Below are positions 7,022-14,552 of a stretch of DNA of 64,000 bases, in pieces (positions within the stretch are counted from its first letter, which is position 1; each line of letters opens with the position of its first letter). The DNA lies in NCBI RefSeq assembly GCF_024662235.1, contig NZ_CP096276.1, forward strand, positions 5,704,001-5,768,000, in the 5' to 3' direction. The DNA comes from Pimelobacter simplex (GTDB lineage: Bacteria; Actinomycetota; Actinomycetes; Propionibacteriales; Nocardioidaceae). The notes below the pieces were generated by a model. That model was not told the origin of the DNA. It worked only from the letters and a program-made list of their open reading frames with translations, and made no database searches. Position numbers and translations under genes: made by a program.

Positions 7022-7563
7022 CGCTGACGGGCGGGGTTGCCGACGACGACCGCGCCCGGTGCCACGTCGCGCGTCACGACGCTGCCCGCGCCGACCACGG
7101 CGTCGGCCCCGACGGTGACGCCGGGCAGCACGATCACGCCCCCGCCGAGCCAGGCGTTGGAGCCGAGGGTGATGGGGAGCGCGCGCTCCCAGCCGGTGCG
7201 GCGTCGTCCGGGGTCGTCGACGGGGTGCTGGGCCGTCAGCAGCTGGACCCGGGGGCCGAGCCGGACGTCGTCGCCGACGGTGATCGGTGCGTCGTCCATG
7301 AAGATCGCATCGTGGTTGACGAACACCCGGTCGCCGAGCCGGATGTGCGCGCCATAGCTGCACCGGAAGGTCGGCTCGATCCGCACGTCGCGTCCGACCT
7401 GGCCCAGGAGGTCCGCCAGCAGGCGGCTGCGGTGCTCGTCCTCCGCGGCGCCGAGGGCGTCGATCGCTTCGAGGGCGAGCCGGCAGCGGTGCCGCCGGGC
7501 GCGCAGGTGGTCGTCGTCCAGGTACCACTCACCGGCCAGCATCCGGCGCAAGGAGTCGCTCAT
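6982..7563 (-). CDS. Maltose/galactoside O-acetyltransferase-like protein (left-handed beta helix)
   Basis: 193 residues. The N-terminus (MLAGEWYLDDDHLRARRHR) is the maltose acetyltransferase N-terminal domain, and the C-terminal half has hexapeptide repeats (for example ITVGDD-VRLGPR, VTVGADAVVGAGSVVTRDV) ending in the family signature VVGNPAR. The catalytic His is in the LLTAQHPVD segment. Transfer of acetyl from acetyl-CoA to a sugar hydroxyl is the family reaction. ATG at 7563 is preferred because GAGGG lies ~10 bp upstream; GTG at 7572 is possible. The 3' end overlaps the convergent acyltransferase gene by 40 bp. Confidence 0.9.
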   Translation of the reverse strand: MSDSLRRMLAGEWYLDDDHLRARRHRCRLALEAIDALGAAEDEHRSRLLADLLGQVGRDVRIEPTFRCSYGAHIRLGDRVFVNHDAIFMDDAPITVGDDVRLGPRVQLLTAQHPVDDPGRRRTGWERALPITLGSNAWLGGGVIVLPGVTVGADAVVGAGSVVTRDVAPGAVVVGNPARQRQRKTDSRSRSRL

Positions 7564-7612
7564 CGAGCCCACCCTCGCACGCCCCTGGTCGGGACGCGGG
7601 TGGGTCGGAGGG

Positions 7613-7851
7613 CTACTTGGTGGTGCCGAGCAGCCCGCCGAGCAGGCTGGTCACGCCGTCGAGCAGCGGGAGCGTGCTCGATGGGGCGGTCGGCGTGCTG
7701 CCGCCACCGTTGGCCGGGGGCTTCTTGCCGCCGTTGATGATCGGCCCGAGCAGGTCGGGCAGGAGGCCCTCGCTCGTCGGCTTGTCCGACGGTACGTCGA
7801 CCGGCGCGGTCGGCGGCGTCGTGGTGCCGCCGGTCGGCGGCGTGGTCGTCG
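7613..7851 (-). pseudogene. 3' fragment of the DUF5667 gene, cut off by the IS element
   Basis: Read on the minus strand this segment encodes a Thr/Pro-rich linker (TTTPPTGGTTTPP...) and an ending rich in Gly and Leu (LLGGLLGTTK, TAG at 7613-7615). It has no start codon of its own. If the IS (7852-9256) and one copy of the 9-bp duplication are removed, it joins the 5' part at 9257 exactly in frame (…ACC CCG ACG ACC ACG CCG CCG…), restoring a 378-codon gene. About 76 C-terminal residues have been separated. Confidence 0.9.
7843..7851. repeat. Target-site duplication, left copy
   Basis: TGGTCGTCG, identical to 9257-9265 on the other side of the IS element. A 9-bp duplication fits the 8-9 bp typical of IS256-family insertion. 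Confidence 0.9.
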
Positions 7852-7882
7852 ACAGAGCCCCGCGGGGTGGTGGGCTTTGAGG
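7852..7882 (+). repeat. Left terminal inverted repeat of the IS256-like element
   Basis: 31 bp (ACAGAGCCCCG...CTTTGAGG) that matches the reverse complement of 9225-9256 apart from a few mismatches and one extra base at the tip; the shared core is TGGTGGG-TTTGAGG. Confidence 0.88.
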
Positions 7883-7895
7883 TGACCCTCGGTGC

Positions 7896-9134
7896 CTACG
7901 CGTCGCCGTTGTCGATGGCGGCGACGGGGTGAGTATTGCTGGTCTCGTAGAGCTTGGCCATGGAGCCTTCTGAGAGGTAGCGGCGCTCGCCGGCGATCCA
8001 TTCGTCGTGCATGTCGATCAGCACGGCTCCGACGAGTCGGATGACGGCGGCGGCGTTGGGGAAGATGCCTACGACCCGGGCCCGGCGCTTGATTTCCTTA
8101 TTCACGCGCTCCAACGGGTTGGTCGACCAGACCTTGCGCCAGTGCTCGCGCGGGAACGCGGTGAAGGCCAGGACCTCGGCCTTGGCGGCGTCCATCAACG
8201 GACCGAGCTTGGGGAACCGGGCGGCGAGCTCCTCGCGGGTCTTGTCCCACGCCGCGTGGACGTCCTCGGGCGTGGGCTGGGCGAAGATCATCCGGAACGC
8301 GGTCGCCACGAGCTCGGCCTGCCCCTTGGGCACGTGAGCGAGCAGGTTGCGCGCGAAGTGGACCCGGCACCGCTGGTGCGCGACACCCTGGAACGCCCGG
8401 CCCAGCGCCTTGACCAGTCCGGAGTGCTGGTCTGAGATGACCAGCTGCACGCCGGCCAGGCCGCGCTGCTTGAGGCTGAGCAAGAAGGCGCGCCAGAAGA
8501 CCTCGTCCTCGCTGTCGCCGACATCTAGGCCGAGGATCTCCCGCTCCCCGGTCGCGCTCACGCCGGTCGCGACGACCACCGCCATCGACACCACCTGACC
8601 GCCCTTGCCCGGGGCGTTACGGACGTGGAGGTAGGTCGCGTCGAGGTAGATGTAGGGGAACTCGACATGATCCAGACTGCGGGTGCGGAACGCGCCGACC
8701 TGCTCATCGAGGTTGGCGCAGATCCGGGAGACCTCGGACTTGGAGACACCGCTGCCGCCCATCGCCTCGACCAGGTCGTCGACCGAGCGGGTGGAGATGC
8801 CGTGGACGTAGGCTTCCATGACTACCGCGTACAGCGCCTGGTCGATACGGCGCCGCGGCTCGAGGATGATCGGGAAGAACGAGCCCTTGCGCAGCTTGGG
8901 GATGCGCAACTCGACATCGCCGGCCTTGGTGGTCAGCATCCGCGGACGGTGGCCGTTCCGCTCGGCTGTGCGGTCCTCGGTGCGCTCATAGGGCGCCGCG
9001 CCGATCTGCTGGGTGGCTTCGAGCTCGATCAGCTCTTGGAGCGCGAGCCGGACCGAATCACGGATGAGATCGACGCCATCACCGGCACGGAACGCCTCGA
9101 GGATCTCGGACAGGGCAGACTGGGGCAAGGCCAT
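7896..9134 (-). CDS. IS256-family (Mutator-type) transposase
   Basis: 412 residues with the DDE triad visible: D165 in YIYLDATY, D235 in ISDQHSG and E342 in STNPLERVNKEIKRR, the last being the IS256/Mutator signature. The C2H2-like CxxH (CRVHF) typical of the family follows D235. The ATG at 9134 has AAAGAGGT upstream; a frame extends 13 codons further but lacks a better start. No frameshift or stop is present, so the enzyme is likely functional and able to move the element by copy-out/paste-in transposition. Confidence 0.96.
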   Translation of the reverse strand: MALPQSALSEILEAFRAGDGVDLIRDSVRLALQELIELEATQQIGAAPYERTEDRTAERNGHRPRMLTTKAGDVELRIPKLRKGSFFPIILEPRRRIDQALYAVVMEAYVHGISTRSVDDLVEAMGGSGVSKSEVSRICANLDEQVGAFRTRSLDHVEFPYIYLDATYLHVRNAPGKGGQVVSMAVVVATGVSATGEREILGLDVGDSEDEVFWRAFLLSLKQRGLAGVQLVISDQHSGLVKALGRAFQGVAHQRCRVHFARNLLAHVPKGQAELVATAFRMIFAQPTPEDVHAAWDKTREELAARFPKLGPLMDAAKAEVLAFTAFPREHWRKVWSTNPLERVNKEIKRRARVVGIFPNAAAVIRLVGAVLIDMHDEWIAGERRYLSEGSMAKLYETSNTHPVAAIDNGDA

Positions 9135-9224
9135 CGGTGGACCTCTTTCTTCAGTGGGTGCTTGGCCGTACACACCGAAGATCCCGCCGATGGCCGTCTA
9201 CGTGCTGACGCCCCGCCGCTGCTC

Positions 9225-9256
9225 CCTCAAACCCCACCACTCCCGGGGACTCTTAC
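9225..9256 (-). repeat. Right terminal inverted repeat of the IS256-like element
   Basis: 32 bp (CCTCAAACCCC...GACTCTTAC) complementary to the left end. It supplies the foreign 3' end of the truncated DUF5667 reading frame. Confidence 0.88.
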
Positions 9257-9265
9257 TGGTCGTCG
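9257..9265. repeat. Target-site duplication, right copy
   Basis: TGGTCGTCG, identical to 7843-7851. The bases on either side of the two copies differ, so the duplication is exactly 9 bp. Confidence 0.9.
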
Positions 9266-10272
9266 GGGTGGAGCCGGGCTTCGGGGCCGGCTTCGTCGGC
9301 TTGCCGGTCGGGCCGACCGGCGTGACCGAGGCGGTGCCGGCGGTGTCGCCGCTGAGCAGGTTGCTCAGGGGGAGCGTCGCGAAGTCGGGGACCTCGGTGA
9401 CCGCGCCGTCGGCGCAGGTCGGGCAGGCCTCCCAGGCGGCGGCGTCGATCTGGCGGATCGTCTGGGTGGCGGTGATCAGGATCGACCGGCTCGAGGTCGG
9501 TACGTCGGGACCGAGCGTCGCGAGGATGTCCATGCTGCTGCGGGCGAACTTGCGCAGGTCGGCGATCCGGTCGGGCTTGCCGGTCGTGGCGTAGTCGTCG
9601 AGCGCGAGCTCGGAGGCCTGCTTGGCCTGGTCGGTGAAGTCCTGGAGCGTGCTGGAGACGGCGTCCTCGTCGGCCCCGCGCGCGGTGAGCTTCTGGACCT
9701 CGGTCAGGCGCGACTCGGCGTGCGCGATGAGGGTCTCGGCCTTGGAGGCGCCGTTGCCCTGGAGGTTGGTCTGGGCGTTCTCGATCGCGCGCTTGACCGG
9801 GTAGAGCACGTCGCCGGGCAGGGCGTCCTGGGAGGCCATCGCCATCGAGCCGGTCGCGGCGACGACGGCGAAGCCGCCGACCAGGGCGGCCACGCGGCGC
9901 TCGCGGGCGCCGCGGCGCTGGCGCGGGGTCAGCCGGACGGCGAGCGCCTCGTCGGCGCGGGCCGGCTCACGCTCGGCGGCCGCGACGAGCTGGGTGCGCA
10001 GCGAGGAGACGAAGTCGGGGCGGGCCTCGACGGGAGGCACCTCGCGCAGCGACGCGACGAGCTCGAGCAGGTCGGCGTACGCCTCGTGGTCGCCAGCCCT
10101 CCCCGAGATGAGCGCGTCGAACTCCTCCGCGCCCCGTGCCCCGGCATTGCCCCGCATCACCATGTCCGTCCTCGAGTCGGGTCGTTACGAACATCCAACG
10201 AATCGAGGGTCCCGCTGGTTACGGTCCGAACGGACATGGCGCAATAGTCCGTCCGGACTACGTGACGGGCGG

Positions 10273-11076
10273 TCATCGCAGACCCTCCGGCATCAGCTTG
10301 GCGAGGTTGCGCACGCCGCGGAGCTGGAGCTGCTTGATCGCGCCGTCGCTGCGGCCGAGGGCGGCTGCGGTCTCGGCGATGCTCATGCCCTGGAGGAAGC
10401 GCATGATGAGGCAGTCGCGCTGCTCGTTGGGGAGCTTGGTGAGCGACTCGAGCAGGATCTCGTTGGTGAGCGTCGCGAGGACGGCGTTCTCGGGGCCCTC
10501 GGTCGCGTCGTCGTGCTGACCCATGTCCTCGGTGGTCATCTCCAGGCGGGTCCGGCCCGCCTTGAAGTGGTCCGTCGCGAGGTTGCGGGCGATGGTCATC
10601 AGCCAGGCGCCGAAGTCCTTGCCCTGCCAGCGGAAGGACGACATGTTGCGCAGCGCCCGGAAGAAGGTCTCGGAGCACAGGTCCTCGGCGACCACCACGG
10701 AGCGGGTCCGGTAGTAGAGGAACCGGTAGACCGACGGCTGGTAGTGGTCGTAGAGCATCCCGAACGCCTCGGCGTCGCCGCCGCGGGCCAGCTCGACCAG
10801 CGCGATCAGCCGCTCACGGGCCTCGGGGGAGTCCTCGGAGGACGCGGCGAGCGTGGCGTCGCCGTAGCCGCCCTCGGTCGGCCGCTCGTCGGTGTCGCTC
10901 TCGGCGTGCGCCTCGCTGAGCAGCCAGTGGTCGCCCCGGTCCACCGACCGGTACGACGCCCGCGCGGGGCCGCCGGTACCGGCGAGCGCGAGGGCGGGCT
11001 CAGGGGTGAGGGCAGCGAGCACAGCCGCACGCAGGGCCTCCAGCCCTCGCGCGACGTCGTTGTGCTGCCAGGTCAT
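10273..11076 (-). CDS. BldN-like ECF RNA polymerase sigma factor with N-terminal extension
   Basis: 267 residues. Sigma region 2 starts only near residue 88 (IALVELARGGDAEAFGMLYDHY...YRFLYYRT) and region 4 occupies about 205-260 (LPNEQRDCLIMRFLQGMSIAETAAALGRSDGAIKQLQ). The ~85-residue N-terminal extension is unusual for ECF factors and matches BldN of Streptomyces, which is made as a pro-protein. Position agrees: upstream of a DUF5667/RsbN-like membrane protein and close to rex-hemACD. The ATG at 11076 has GGGAGGGG upstream. In Streptomyces BldN drives aerial hyphae genes; here the regulon is unknown. Confidence 0.9.
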   Translation of the reverse strand: MTWQHNDVARGLEALRAAVLAALTPEPALALAGTGGPARASYRSVDRGDHWLLSEAHAESDTDERPTEGGYGDATLAASSEDSPEARERLIALVELARGGDAEAFGMLYDHYQPSVYRFLYYRTRSVVVAEDLCSETFFRALRNMSSFRWQGKDFGAWLMTIARNLATDHFKAGRTRLEMTTEDMGQHDDATEGPENAVLATLTNEILLESLTKLPNEQRDCLIMRFLQGMSIAETAAALGRSDGAIKQLQLRGVRNLAKLMPEGLR

Positions 11077-11147
11077 GCCCGGTCCCCTCCCTTTGTCCCC
11101 CGAACGGGATCCTAAGGCAGAGCCTTGCGCTGTGGTACCCGAATGGA

Positions 11148-11160
11148 CGAAACCGTTTCG
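11148..11160. promoter_or_regulatory. 13-bp perfect palindrome upstream of the sigma gene
   Basis: CGAAACCGTTTCG is a perfect inverted repeat around a single central base, 72 bp upstream of the sigma factor start in the 102-bp gap after the HAD gene. It has the look of a repressor operator. No binding protein can be named. Confidence 0.4.
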
Positions 11161-11178
11161 CGGGCGCCCGACGGTCCC

Positions 11179-12063
11179 TCAGCGGTGCCGGCGGACCTGG
11201 CGGCGGACCAGTGCCCCGGTCACCGCGGCCCCGGCGGCGGCCGAGCCGGCGATGAGGCCGGCCCGGGCGGCCTTGCGGCCGGTCCGGTAGTCGCGGATCC
11301 GCCAGCCCTGGGCCCGGGCGTGGGCGCGGAGCTTGGCGTCGGGGTTGATCGCGCAGGGGTCGCCGACCAGGCTCAGCATCGGCAGGTCGTTGTAGGAGTC
11401 GCTGTAGGCCGAGCACCGGGCCAGGTCGAGCCCCTCGCGGTCGGCGATCGCCTGGACCGCGACCGCCTTGGCGGGCCCGTGGAGCATGTCGCCGACGAGC
11501 TGGCCGGTGTAGACCCCGTCGACGTGCTCGGCGACGGTGCCCAGGGCGCCGGTCAGGCCGAGCCGGCGCGCGATCAGGTTGGCGATCTCGATCGGCGCGG
11601 CGGTCACCAGCCAGACCCGCTGGCCCTCGTCGAGGTGCATCTGGGCGAGCGCGCGGGTGCCGGGCCAGATCCGGTGGGCCATCGCCTCGTCGAAGATCTC
11701 CTCGCCGACCTCCTCGATCTCCTGGACCGTGTGGCCGGCGATGAAGGCGAGGGCGGAGTTGCGCGCCTCGGCGACGTGCTCGGGGTCCTCGACGCCGACG
11801 AAGCGGAAGTACGCCTGCTTGTAGGCCGCTCCGAGGATGTCGCGGGTGGTGAAGAACTTGCGCCGGTAGAGCCCGCGGGCGAGGTGGAAGATGCTCGCGC
11901 CCTGCATCACCGTGTTGTCGACGTCGAAGAACGCCGCGGCACGGGCGTCGGCCGGGTGGCGCAGCGCGTTCTCGACCTCGGCGGCGGCGGCCGCGGCCTC
12001 TCCGGCCAGCGCCGAGCGCTGCTGGAGGTTGAGCCGGCGGGGCCGGTCGGCAGGCGGGACCAT
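11179..12063 (-). CDS. HAD-IB family hydrolase (SerB-like phosphatase)
   Basis: 294 residues. Motif I is [11 protein letters not shown] (about residues 45-55), motif II is the Thr in WLVTAAP, and motif III/IV is [11 protein letters not shown], in which the Asp pair binds Mg2+; these are the signatures of the HAD-IB phosphoserine-phosphatase-like subfamily. The C-terminus has a hydrophobic Ala/Gly segment that could associate with the membrane. It lies directly upstream of the BldN-like sigma gene, the same order as in Streptomyces. The substrate is unknown. A TAGGCT -10 lies six bases before the ATG, so the mRNA is probably leaderless. Confidence 0.88.
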   Translation of the reverse strand: MVPPADRPRRLNLQQRSALAGEAAAAAAEVENALRHPADARAAAFFDVDNTVMQGASIFHLARGLYRRKFFTTRDILGAAYKQAYFRFVGVEDPEHVAEARNSALAFIAGHTVQEIEEVGEEIFDEAMAHRIWPGTRALAQMHLDEGQRVWLVTAAPIEIANLIARRLGLTGALGTVAEHVDGVYTGQLVGDMLHGPAKAVAVQAIADREGLDLARCSAYSDSYNDLPMLSLVGDPCAINPDAKLRAHARAQGWRIRDYRTGRKAARAGLIAGSAAAGAAVTGALVRRQVRRHR

Positions 12064-12069
12064 GGGCGC

Positions 12070-12110
12070 AGCCTAGTGCGCCGGAGGGCCCTGCGGGCCG
12101 CGCGTAGGAT
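12070..12110. promoter_or_regulatory. Divergent leaderless promoters
   Basis: On the minus strand TAGGCT (12075-12070) lies 6 bases before the HAD start at 12063. On the plus strand TAGGAT (12105-12110) lies 6 bases before the acyl-CoA ligase ATG at 12117. This spacing places both transcription starts at or next to the start codon. Confidence 0.55.
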
Positions 12111-12116
12111 CCCCCT

Positions 12117-13724
12117 ATGTCGCAGCCGGACGTCCTCGCCCCGCCCGACGTGGCCGCCCTCGTCGCGGCGGCCGCAGCCGATCATCCCGACCGGCTCGCC
12201 GTGGTCGAGGCCGGCGGCCGGGGGCTGACCTGGGCCGAGCTGGACGACGAGGTCAGCCGGGTCGCGACCGGGCTCGGGACGGCCGGCGTGGTCGCCGGGC
12301 ACCGGGTGATGATCGTGCTGGGCAACCGGCTGGAGTTCGTGACGACCTACCTCGGGGTGCTGCGGGCGCAGGCGGTCGCCGTCCCGGTCAACCCGGGCTC
12401 CACGGTCGTCGAGCTGGCCGGGATGCTCGTCGACTGCGGCGCGCGCCTGGTCGTCGTCGACGACCAGACGGCCGAGCCGGTGCGCACGGCCACGGGCCGC
12501 AGCGAGGTCACGGCCGCGGCACGCGACGAGTCCCGCCCGCTGCCCCGGCTGGTCGTGGTGGGCGCGCCGCCCGCCCCCGACGAGCTCGGGTACGACGACC
12601 TGCGGGCCGAGGAGGCCCGCCCGGTGCCGCCGCTGCCCGATCCCGAGAAGCTCGCGGTCCTGCTCTACACCAGCGGCACCTCCGGCCTGCCGCGCGCGGC
12701 GATGCTGACCCACCGCGCCCTGCTGGCCAACGTCGAGCAGGTCGCCACGGTCGAGCCGCCGATGATCCACTCCGATGACGTGGTGCTCGGCGTGCTGCCG
12801 CTGTTCCACGTCTACGGCCTCGGCGCCGTGCTCGGCGGCGTGATCCGGCACCGGGCCAAGCTCGTGCTGACCGACCGCTTCGACCCCGAGGGCACCCTCG
12901 ACCTGATCGAGGACGAGGCGTGCAGCGTCGTCCCCGTGGCGCCGCCGGTCTTCGCCGCCTGGCGCGACGTCGACGCGCTCGCCGAGCGGCTCGGCCCGGT
13001 GCGGATGATCCTGTCCGGCTCCGCGCCGCTCCCCGCCGAGACCGTCGAGGAGTTCAGCGCCGCCGTCCGGGTGCCCGTGCACCAGGGCTACGGCCTGACC
13101 GAGGCCTCGCCGGTGGTCACCAGCACGCTCCGCTCGGCCGCCGTGAAGCCCGGCTCGGTGGGCGCGGCGCTCGACGGCATCGAGCTGCGCCTGGTCGACG
13201 ACGAGGGCATCCCCGTCGAGGGCTCGGCCGCCGACGACCCGGGCGAGATCCAGATCCGCGGGCGCAACCTGTTCAGCGGCTACTGGCCCGAGGGGGCCGA
13301 CGGTCCGGGCGCCGACGGGTGGTGGTCGACGGGCGACGTGGGCTTCCTCGACGCCGACGGCGACCTCTTCCTGGTCGACCGGGTCAAGGAGCTCATCATC
13401 GTCTCCGGCTTCAACGTCTACCCGAGCGAGGTCGAGGCGGTGCTCGGCGAGGTCGCCGAGGTGCGCCAGGCCGCGGTGCTCGGCACGCCCGACGACCAGA
13501 CCGGCGAGGCGGTGGTCGCCTATGTCGTCGCCGAGGACCCGGCGGCCGACGCCGGGTCGGTGGTCGCGGCGGTCCGAGCGGCGGCCGAGGAACAGCTGGC
13601 GCCGTACAAGCGGCCGGGGCGGGTCGAGGTCGTCGAGACGCTCCCGCGCACGGTCACCGGCAAGATCCGCAAGGGTCAGCTGCGCGGCCAGGAGCGGCGC
13701 AAGGCGCTCGGGATCCTCGAGTGA
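12117..13724 (+). CDS. Long-chain fatty acid-CoA ligase / AMP-dependent synthetase
   Basis: 535-residue ANL-superfamily enzyme that adenylates a carboxylic acid and transfers it to CoA. Motifs in order: the P-loop LLYTSGTSGLPRAAML (about 182-197; the usual Lys is Arg), GYGLTEASPVV (A5), STGDVGFLD (A7), DRVKELIIVSGFNVYP (A8) and PRTVTGKIRKGQL with the catalytic Lys (A10). Length is normal. No Shine-Dalgarno; a TAGGAT lies 6 bases upstream. It overlaps the glutaredoxin-like gene by GTGA. The substrate is probably a medium- or long-chain fatty acid, by overall resemblance only. Confidence 0.88.
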   Translation: MSQPDVLAPPDVAALVAAAAADHPDRLAVVEAGGRGLTWAELDDEVSRVATGLGTAGVVAGHRVMIVLGNRLEFVTTYLGVLRAQAVAVPVNPGSTVVELAGMLVDCGARLVVVDDQTAEPVRTATGRSEVTAAARDESRPLPRLVVVGAPPAPDELGYDDLRAEEARPVPPLPDPEKLAVLLYTSGTSGLPRAAMLTHRALLANVEQVATVEPPMIHSDDVVLGVLPLFHVYGLGAVLGGVIRHRAKLVLTDRFDPEGTLDLIEDEACSVVPVAPPVFAAWRDVDALAERLGPVRMILSGSAPLPAETVEEFSAAVRVPVHQGYGLTEASPVVTSTLRSAAVKPGSVGAALDGIELRLVDDEGIPVEGSAADDPGEIQIRGRNLFSGYWPEGADGPGADGWWSTGDVGFLDADGDLFLVDRVKELIIVSGFNVYPSEVEAVLGEVAEVRQAAVLGTPDDQTGEAVVAYVVAEDPAADAGSVVAAVRAAAEEQLAPYKRPGRVEVVETLPRTVTGKIRKGQLRGQERRKALGILE

Positions 13725-13969
13725 ACGCCGCCACGCCCCGCGTCACGCTCTACGGCCGGCCGGGCTGCCACCTCTGCGACGACGCCCGCGCGGTGATCGA
13801 GGCGGTGTGCGCCGAGCTGGGGGAGAGCTACACCGAGGTCTCGATCGACGACGATCCCGAGCTCGCCGAGCGGTTCGCCCACGAGATCCCGGTGACCTTC
13901 GTCGACGGACGCCAGCACGACTTCTGGAGGGTGAGCCCGGACCGGCTCCGCCGCGCGCTGCAGGGGTGA
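13721..13969 (+). CDS. Glutaredoxin-like thiol oxidoreductase (DUF836 type)
   Basis: 82 residues starting at a GTG that overlaps the ligase stop codon. The thioredoxin fold is recognisable from VTLYGRPGCHLCDDARAVI, with a CxxC (residues 17-20) at the end of the first strand, and the cis-Pro in EIPVTFVDG. Short single-domain proteins of this kind are annotated as glutaredoxin family or DUF836. A role in thiol redox control is likely; the partner is unknown. It precedes the Rex/haem block by several genes, which matches the order in other actinobacteria. Confidence 0.85.
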   Translation: MNAATPRVTLYGRPGCHLCDDARAVIEAVCAELGESYTEVSIDDDPELAERFAHEIPVTFVDGRQHDFWRVSPDRLRRALQG

Positions 13970-13988
13970 ACGTATCCTCGGGCGCACC

Positions 13989-14552
13989 ATGGGTGTGTCT
14001 CCTCTGCTGTCTTCTCGTGCCCGCTGGGTCGCGAGCGGCGCTGTAGCCGTCGTCGTCCTCGTGCTGCTCCTGCTCAGCCACCAGTTCGGCCGCGCGGTGC
14101 CGACGAACAACTACCGGCCGCTGCTCCCTGCCGACGCGCTCGAGACCGGCTGCTTCCCGCTGCCGGACGGGGCCCGGCTCGACCTGCCTCACCAGATCCG
14201 GCGCGACGGCGACCACGCGACGCCCACGGGTGAGCGACGTGAGCTGTTCGGGCAGTACGACCTGGTCGATCGGGACGAGGCGCTGCGCCGGATCGTGGCC
14301 GCCTTCACCGCGGTCGGGTTCGTCGAGGGCCCCCGCGAGGACGACGGCGACGGGGTCGCCGTGGTGCTGACCAAGGGCAGCCAGACCGTGCGCGCCCGGG
14401 TCGCCGAGCTGCCCGACACCAGCGTCGACACGCTGGTGCGCGGTGAGTTCACGCTCGACCTTCCGGTCGTCGCGGCCGCCAAGGACGACCCGGTCTGCAG
14501 TGACCCCAAGTCGACCAAGCGCTGGCCCGAGAAGGGGAAGGCAGCCCAGTGA
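13989..14552 (+). CDS. Hypothetical membrane-anchored protein
   Basis: 187 residues with one N-terminal membrane segment (SGAVAVVVLVLLLLS, about residues 16-31) and an outside domain without recognisable motifs, containing two Cys (GCFPL, VCSDP) that could form a disulphide. The C-terminus is Lys-rich. A -10-like TATCCT lies about 10 bp upstream of the ATG. Its stop overlaps the start of the following GT-C-type gene, so it is probably the first gene of the glycosyl-transfer operon. Function unknown. Confidence 0.75.
   Translation: MGVSPLLSSRARWVASGAVAVVVLVLLLLSHQFGRAVPTNNYRPLLPADALETGCFPLPDGARLDLPHQIRRDGDHATPTGERRELFGQYDLVDRDEALRRIVAAFTAVGFVEGPREDDGDGVAVVLTKGSQTVRARVAELPDTSVDTLVRGEFTLDLPVVAAAKDDPVCSDPKSTKRWPEKGKAAQ

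Larger units (their letters stand above)
7852..9256 (-). mobile_element. IS256-family insertion sequence (complete, 1405 bp)
   Basis: A complete element: ~31-bp imperfect terminal inverted repeats (7852-7882 and 9225-9256), a single full-length Mutator-type transposase gene, and a perfect 9-bp flanking duplication. Intact repeats, duplication and open transposase suggest recent insertion and possible mobility. It sits inside the DUF5667 gene downstream of a BldN-like sigma factor. Confidence 0.95.
9198..10163 (-). pseudogene. DUF5667 membrane protein, IS-truncated; RsbN-position anti-sigma candidate
   Basis: The ATG at 10163 opens a frame of 302 native residues plus a 19-residue tail read from the IS end (stop at 9198). 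Residues 1-90 are cytoplasmic, 91-110 form one membrane segment (AALVGGFAVVAATGSMAMA), and the outer domain holds the DUF5667 hallmark ALPGDVLYPVKRAIE. Two Cys in WEACPTCADG may bond. The gene follows the BldN-like sigma gene by 109 bp; in Streptomyces the same position holds rsbN, the single-pass anti-sigma of BldN. The native C-terminus (~76 residues, Pro/Thr-rich, beyond the IS) is lost, but the cytoplasmic and membrane parts survive, so partial function is possible. Confidence 0.85.
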
